A DNA stretch of 9,138 nucleotides from Pseudonocardiaceae bacterium (GTDB taxonomy: Bacteria > Actinomycetota > Actinomycetes > Mycobacteriales > Pseudonocardiaceae). The position numbers and the translations under genes were made by a program. The stretch spans positions 1 through 9,138 of the forward strand of contig JAICSB010000113.1 of assembly GCA_025937115.1 (NCBI GenBank), in the 5' to 3' direction. Below the pieces are notes generated by a model, which was given only the letters and a program-made list of their open reading frames with translations, was not told the origin of the DNA and ran no database searches. This document shows, piece by piece, positions 6,326 through 9,138 of the stretch. Positions within the stretch are counted from its first letter, which is position 1. Each line of letters starts with the position of its first letter.

Positions 6326-7081
6326 ATGCTTGAGAAACTGACGGATGTTCCTCCTGGGATCGAGGCAGTGAAGGTCGTCGGGAAGATATCGAAGGAAGAC
6401 TACGAGAAGGTCTTTGAACCGCTTTTCGATGACGCTCGGAAACGCGGCTCCCACATTCGGCTTCTCTACCAGGTGGGCCCGGAATACCAGGGCTTCACCC
6501 CGGGTGCAGCGTGGGAAGATCTCAAGATCGGCCCTCGCTCCCTGAAATTGTTCGACGGCTGCGCGGTCGTGACCGACTTCGGTTGGATCCGGGAGTGGAC
6601 CCGGGTCGTCGGCTTTCTGCTGCCATGGCCCGTGCGGGTGTTCGGCAATGAACAGCGGGACAAGGCCATCGACTGGCTCAGCTCGCTGCCCGAAGGCCCC
6701 GGTGTTTCCCACTGCCTCGTTCCCGAGTCCGAGATCATTGTGGTCGAGGTCAAAGAACCCCTGCGCGCCCAGGACTTCGACGCCCTAGCGCTGACGGCAG
6801 ACACCTGGCTCGACACCCATCACGAGTTGCGTGGCCTGGTGATCCACACACGGGAGTTTCCGGGCTGGGAGAACATCGGGAGCCTGCTTCGGCACCTGCG
6901 TTTCGTGCGCGACCATCATCAAAAGGTCAACCGGGTTGCGCTGGCCGCTGACAGCAAACTCGCCGAGCTAGCACCTCGCCTCGCCGAGCACTTCATCCAA
7001 GCCGAGGTAAAGGGTTTCGGCTACGACGAGCTTGAGGCTGCCATCGCATGGGCGCAAGGTCCTACCGCAGGCGTCAAATGA
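6326..7081 (+). CDS. Tandem SpoIIAA-like (STAS-like) protein
   Basis: The protein has 251 soluble residues. Two successive SpoIIAA-like domains (the PF11964/DUF3478 type) are seen. The first spans about 1-122, with the strand-helix pattern EAVKVVGKISKEDYEKVFEP and the WEDLKIG...VVTDFGWIREWTRVVGFLLPWPVRVF segment. The second spans about 126-246, with IIVVEVKEPLRAQDFDAL, LRGLVIHTREFPGWENIGSL and VNRVALAADSKLAELAPRLAEHF. Single-domain relatives are about 120-130 residues, so this is a duplication fused in one chain. The family is STAS-like with lipid-binding or regulatory roles suggested; the function is not established. ATG 6326 is chosen for its AAGGGAG seven bases upstream; an in-frame GTG at 6260 would add 22 unconserved residues. 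It is probably co-transcribed with the slipin gene. Confidence 0.86.
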   Translation: MLEKLTDVPPGIEAVKVVGKISKEDYEKVFEPLFDDARKRGSHIRLLYQVGPEYQGFTPGAAWEDLKIGPRSLKLFDGCAVVTDFGWIREWTRVVGFLLPWPVRVFGNEQRDKAIDWLSSLPEGPGVSHCLVPESEIIVVEVKEPLRAQDFDALALTADTWLDTHHELRGLVIHTREFPGWENIGSLLRHLRFVRDHHQKVNRVALAADSKLAELAPRLAEHFIQAEVKGFGYDELEAAIAWAQGPTAGVK

Positions 7082-7596
7082 CCTCGGTCACCACCGCATT
7101 TTCCGCACCGCAGGAATCCTGACACTCTCGGGCCCCGCTTGCCGGAGCGGGCGCTGGCCGCGCTGGATCGGCTACGTAGAAGGTGACGGCAGTCGGCATC
7201 CGACCGCAGGCTCAGGATGATCGGCTCACCGATGGCGGCGGTCGGTTTGTCAGCCGACACGCCGCCCGGGGTCGATCCTTACTGCAATAACCAAGCAACG
7301 AGAGCTACGTTCCTGCCGGGGGAGTTGCCTCCGGCTTTCGAGCCCGGTGCCTTCGGCGCGCCGTTCGGTGGCGGGATGGACCAACAGACCGTGAGTAGCG
7401 ACACGTCCGCTTTCGCTGTTTTTGCGCACTACCGACACTGACGTTTCCGGCAGCGTGGCGCAGGAAGTCACGTCGACGAGGGACCGCCTACCACCTGGTC
7501 GAACGTGGAGACGCGGCGCGCGGCGTCCAGCTGGATGCGGACGGGCGCATGTCGGCCGCGTGATAAAGGTAATTTCGCCCTATCTAACGCATGCGA
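7082..7596. other. 515-bp region without a convincing gene
   Basis: The region lies between the convergent stop codons of the SpoIIAA-like and USP 2 genes. Short open frames exist on both strands (about 70-80 codons) but none has a good ribosome binding site or recognisable similarity. One plus-strand frame ends at 7561-7563 with a protein-like stretch, AYHLVERGDAARGVQLDAD, and might be the tail of a decayed gene. One hairpin sits near its left end. Confidence 0.5.
7134..7151 (+). terminator. Possible terminator after the SpoIIAA-like gene
   Basis: CCCGCT (7134-7139), six-base loop, AGCGGG (7146-7151) form a perfect GC-rich stem 53 bp after the stop codon. There is no T-tract, so it would be of the actinobacterial stem-only kind if functional. 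Confidence 0.35.
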
Positions 7597-8490
7597 TCAC
7601 GCGCATGATTTTGGGTTGCGGTGGCAGATAACGACTGGGCAGGTCGCGTGCTGCACCACCGCTTGGCTGACCGAGCCGAGGAGCAGCCGAGCAAACCCAC
7701 CACGACCGCGGGAGCCCACGACGATCATCCGTGCTCGGTGTCCTAGATCGATGAGTGCTGCAGCGGGCCGTTGGTGGATGACCCGGCACTCAACAGCGAC
7801 ATCGGGATATTCGTCCGGCCAGCCCGCGAGTTGTTCGGCGAGCATCCGCTGCGCTGCGGCCTCGATCTCCCCGACTGCCAGCTCCTTCGCTTGGGTACGG
7901 CGGGGATTCCGCACGCCGCGATCGTCCCAAGCATGCACGGCCAGGAGGGCTGCCCCAGCACGTGAGGCCGCCTTGAACGCGTATCCCAAGGCCTGCTCGC
8001 TCGCCGGCGACCCGTCCAGGCCTACGACGATCGGGCCGGCGGCATCACCGTTTCCATGCACCACGACAACCGGGCAGGAGGCATGCTGGGTGACCGCGGC
8101 GCTGGTTGAACCCAGCAACATCCCTCTGAGGCCACCTAAACCACGAGACCCCACGACAAGCTCCCGAGCGTGCTGTGCCTCAGTGAGAAGATGCTCCCGG
8201 GGATCACCGGTGAACAGGTGCGCCTGCGTCTGCACGCCCGGTGCGGCGAGTTCGGCCGTCTCCTGGGCTTGCTGCAGCCAGCGGTGGCCCTCCGCATGGA
8301 TCTGTTGTGTCCAGTCAACCTGTAAGCCAGCCACCGGGAAGCTGACTAGCGGCCACTCCAAGATGTGCACGAGGGAAACGGGGCACCCCGCACTTCGCGC
8401 TTCGACCGCCGCCCAGCGAACGGCGTGCAGCGCCGCCTGCGACCCATCGACTCCGACGACCACAGCGCCCGGTGTCTCAGCGGTGTTCAT
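7597..8490 (-). CDS. Universal stress protein, two tandem USP domains (USP 2)
   Basis: The protein has 297 residues and two UspA-type domains at about 9-145 and 152-290. Opening strands are VVVGVDGS and IVVGLDGSP. ATP signatures are at 114-128 (GSRGLGG...LGS) and 259-273 (GSRGRGG...LGS), both complete. It is a paralogue of USP 1 (same layout, similar GWPDEYPDV and GWQEKYPDV segments) but lacks its tyrosine-rich insert. The ATG at 8490 is chosen for the GAGGAG seven bases upstream and because the VGVDGS strand begins normally from it; an in-frame start at 8553 would add 21 basic residues unlike the family. It lies 97 bp downstream of the CBS gene on the same strand, with its own DosR-like box between them. 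Expected role: cytoplasmic ATP-binding protein induced in hypoxia or dormancy. Confidence 0.95.
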   Translation of the reverse strand: MNTAETPGAVVVGVDGSQAALHAVRWAAVEARSAGCPVSLVHILEWPLVSFPVAGLQVDWTQQIHAEGHRWLQQAQETAELAAPGVQTQAHLFTGDPREHLLTEAQHARELVVGSRGLGGLRGMLLGSTSAAVTQHASCPVVVVHGNGDAAGPIVVGLDGSPASEQALGYAFKAASRAGAALLAVHAWDDRGVRNPRRTQAKELAVGEIEAAAQRMLAEQLAGWPDEYPDVAVECRVIHQRPAAALIDLGHRARMIVVGSRGRGGFARLLLGSVSQAVVQHATCPVVICHRNPKSCA

Positions 8491-8571
8491 GGTTGGTCTC
8501 CTCGATTGTCTTGTCCTGCAGCGATGTTCTCGCGGTCCAGTGACGACCGGCACCTCGGCGCTTACGGAGCC

Positions 8572-8585
8572 GGGACCGTGGTCCC
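8572..8585 (-). promoter_or_regulatory. DosR-like box upstream of USP 2
   Basis: GGGACCGTGGTCCC is a near-perfect palindrome (GGGACC/GGTCCC) with both outer arms of the DosR core intact; it is the best site in the window. It lies 82 bp before the USP 2 start and only 2 bp beyond the stop codon of the CBS gene, giving USP 2 a promoter separate from the CBS gene. Confidence 0.72.
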
Positions 8586-8587
8586 TG

Positions 8588-8941
8588 CTACCAAGCCCCA
8601 GGCTCAGTAGAAAGGCCCACCCGTCCCGGACGCCCGTGCGTGGGCTTCCCCGTCGAGATCGACTTGTCGGGCCGGCTGGTGGCGCGGGAGTTGATGCGGG
8701 CGGCGTGTACGGCGCGGCTCACCGGGGGACAAGTTGCCGCGTCGCAGGACGCAGCCAACGGTCCTGCGTGGATCTGATCCCGCATCAGGTCCGCCTCGGT
8801 GACAATGCCGATCATGCGACCGCCCTCCATAACCGAGGCAGCCGTGTAACCGTGGGAGACCAGCAGCTCCGCGGCAGCGCGGACCGGAGTATTCAGCCCT
8901 ATGGTGACCACCGGATTACTCATCAAGTCACGTACCTTCAT
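8588..8941 (-). CDS. Short protein with one CBS domain and atypical C-terminal tail
   Basis: The protein has 117 residues. Residues 1-55 are a typical CBS domain (MKVRDLMSNPVVTIGLNTPV, AAELLVSHGYTAASV, GRMIGIVTEADLMRD). Relatives in dormancy clusters, such as the Hrp1 type, are about 140 residues with two CBS domains forming a Bateman module that binds adenosine nucleotides. Here the second repeat is replaced by about 60 residues rich in S, R, P and G with no CBS pattern. Reading the other two minus-strand frames gave no clear second CBS either, so a simple frameshift is not shown; replacement or decay is likely. ATG 8941 is chosen for GGGAG five bases upstream; a GTG two codons earlier (8947) overlaps that site. 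It may act as a dimer of single domains, or may be non-functional. Confidence 0.75.
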   Translation of the reverse strand: MKVRDLMSNPVVTIGLNTPVRAAAELLVSHGYTAASVMEGGRMIGIVTEADLMRDQIHAGPLAASCDAATCPPVSRAVHAARINSRATSRPDKSISTGKPTHGRPGRVGLSTEPGAW

Positions 8942-9016
8942 CGTCACTCCCGTTTCGCAGCTGCCACGATGCTGCGGCGGGTGGCTAGACCACAGTGGCC
9001 GAGGACCTTGCTAAGC

Positions 9017-9030
9017 AGGACCTCCGGCCT
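9017..9030 (-). promoter_or_regulatory. DosR-like site upstream of the CBS gene
   Basis: AGGACCTCCGGCCT is an imperfect GGACC/GGCC-type palindrome with its near edge 76 bp before the CBS start at 8941, matching the spacing of the other boxes. A perfect half-site, GGGACT, follows at 9034-9039. Confidence 0.5.
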
Positions 9031-9067
9031 GCGGGGACTGTCCATTAAGTAAGCAAACCAGGTAGTG

Positions 9068-9081
9068 ACGACTTTCGTCCT
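9068..9081 (+). promoter_or_regulatory. Second DosR-like site near the right edge
   Basis: ACGACTTTCGTCCT matches 10 of 14 positions of GGGACTWWAGTCCC, including the TTT centre. It is 127 bp from the CBS start, so it may be an auxiliary site or belong to a divergent gene beyond the window. Nothing else is recognised in 8942-9138. Confidence 0.45.
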
Positions 9082-9138
9082 GGGTAGTCCCGACCTGAAG
9101 CCCTGTGTCCCGGTCGCGTCCCGATGGCACGTTTGAAC

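Noticed and set aside
7505..9052. Long plus-strand open frame (515 codons) spanning USP 2 and the CBS gene in antisense
   Set aside because: Its translation has no family resemblance, is rich in S, R and P, and exactly shadows genes with clear motifs on the minus strand. Long antisense frames are common in GC-rich DNA.
1..9138. CRISPR array, toxin-antitoxin pair, phage or defence system
   Set aside because: No regularly spaced direct repeats and no nuclease, toxin or phage-type proteins are visible. All intact genes are explained by stress-response and transposase families.

Overview
The window is high-GC DNA with actinobacterial codon usage (GTG starts, GAGG/GGGAG ribosome binding sites). 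The gene set is that of a dormancy or hypoxia-response island of the DosR (DevR) regulon type found in mycobacteria and relatives: two tandem-domain universal stress proteins (USPs), a CBS-domain protein, a GH65 sugar phosphorylase, a stomatin-like membrane protein and a tandem SpoIIAA-like protein. A mycobacterium or close relative is the best guess. Species cannot be told from the sequence alone.

Layout, left to right. 1-749 (minus): the main surviving part of a GH65 trehalose/maltose phosphorylase-like gene. Its frame runs without a stop to the window edge, where the last ~75 bases instead encode the C-terminus of a USP. 758-2309: a complete IS66-family insertion sequence of the tnpC-only type, with perfect 16-bp terminal repeats and a perfect 8-bp target duplication. 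It sits inside codon 33 of the GH65 gene. 2310-2408 (minus): the first 33 codons of that gene, with a DosR-like box ~75 bp upstream. 2516-4034: a complete IS30-family element with a long structured non-coding tail and no visible target duplication. 4133-5047 (minus): USP 1. 5048-5355: a divergent regulatory region with DosR-like boxes and inverted repeats. 5356-6207 (plus): a slipin/stomatin (SPFH) protein. 6326-7081 (plus): a tandem SpoIIAA-like (STAS-like) protein. 7082-7596: no convincing gene. 7597-8490 (minus): USP 2. 8588-8941 (minus): a short protein with one clear CBS domain and an unrelated-looking tail. 8942-9138: an upstream region with several DosR-like half and full sites.

Four minus-strand genes (GH65, USP 1, USP 2, CBS) each have a GGGNCC-N2-4-GGNCCC-like box whose near edge lies about 69-82 bp before the start codon. 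This suggests that one response regulator switches them on together. USPs and CBS proteins would sense ATP/AMP state, GH65 would feed stored disaccharide into metabolism, and the slipin/SpoIIAA pair would act at the membrane. These functional links are inference.

I see no wholly new system. The points most worth a second look are the dispersed box pattern, the two transposon hits on the GH65 gene and its promoter, the in-frame GH65-USP junction, the slipin plus tandem-SpoIIAA pair, and the one-CBS protein.
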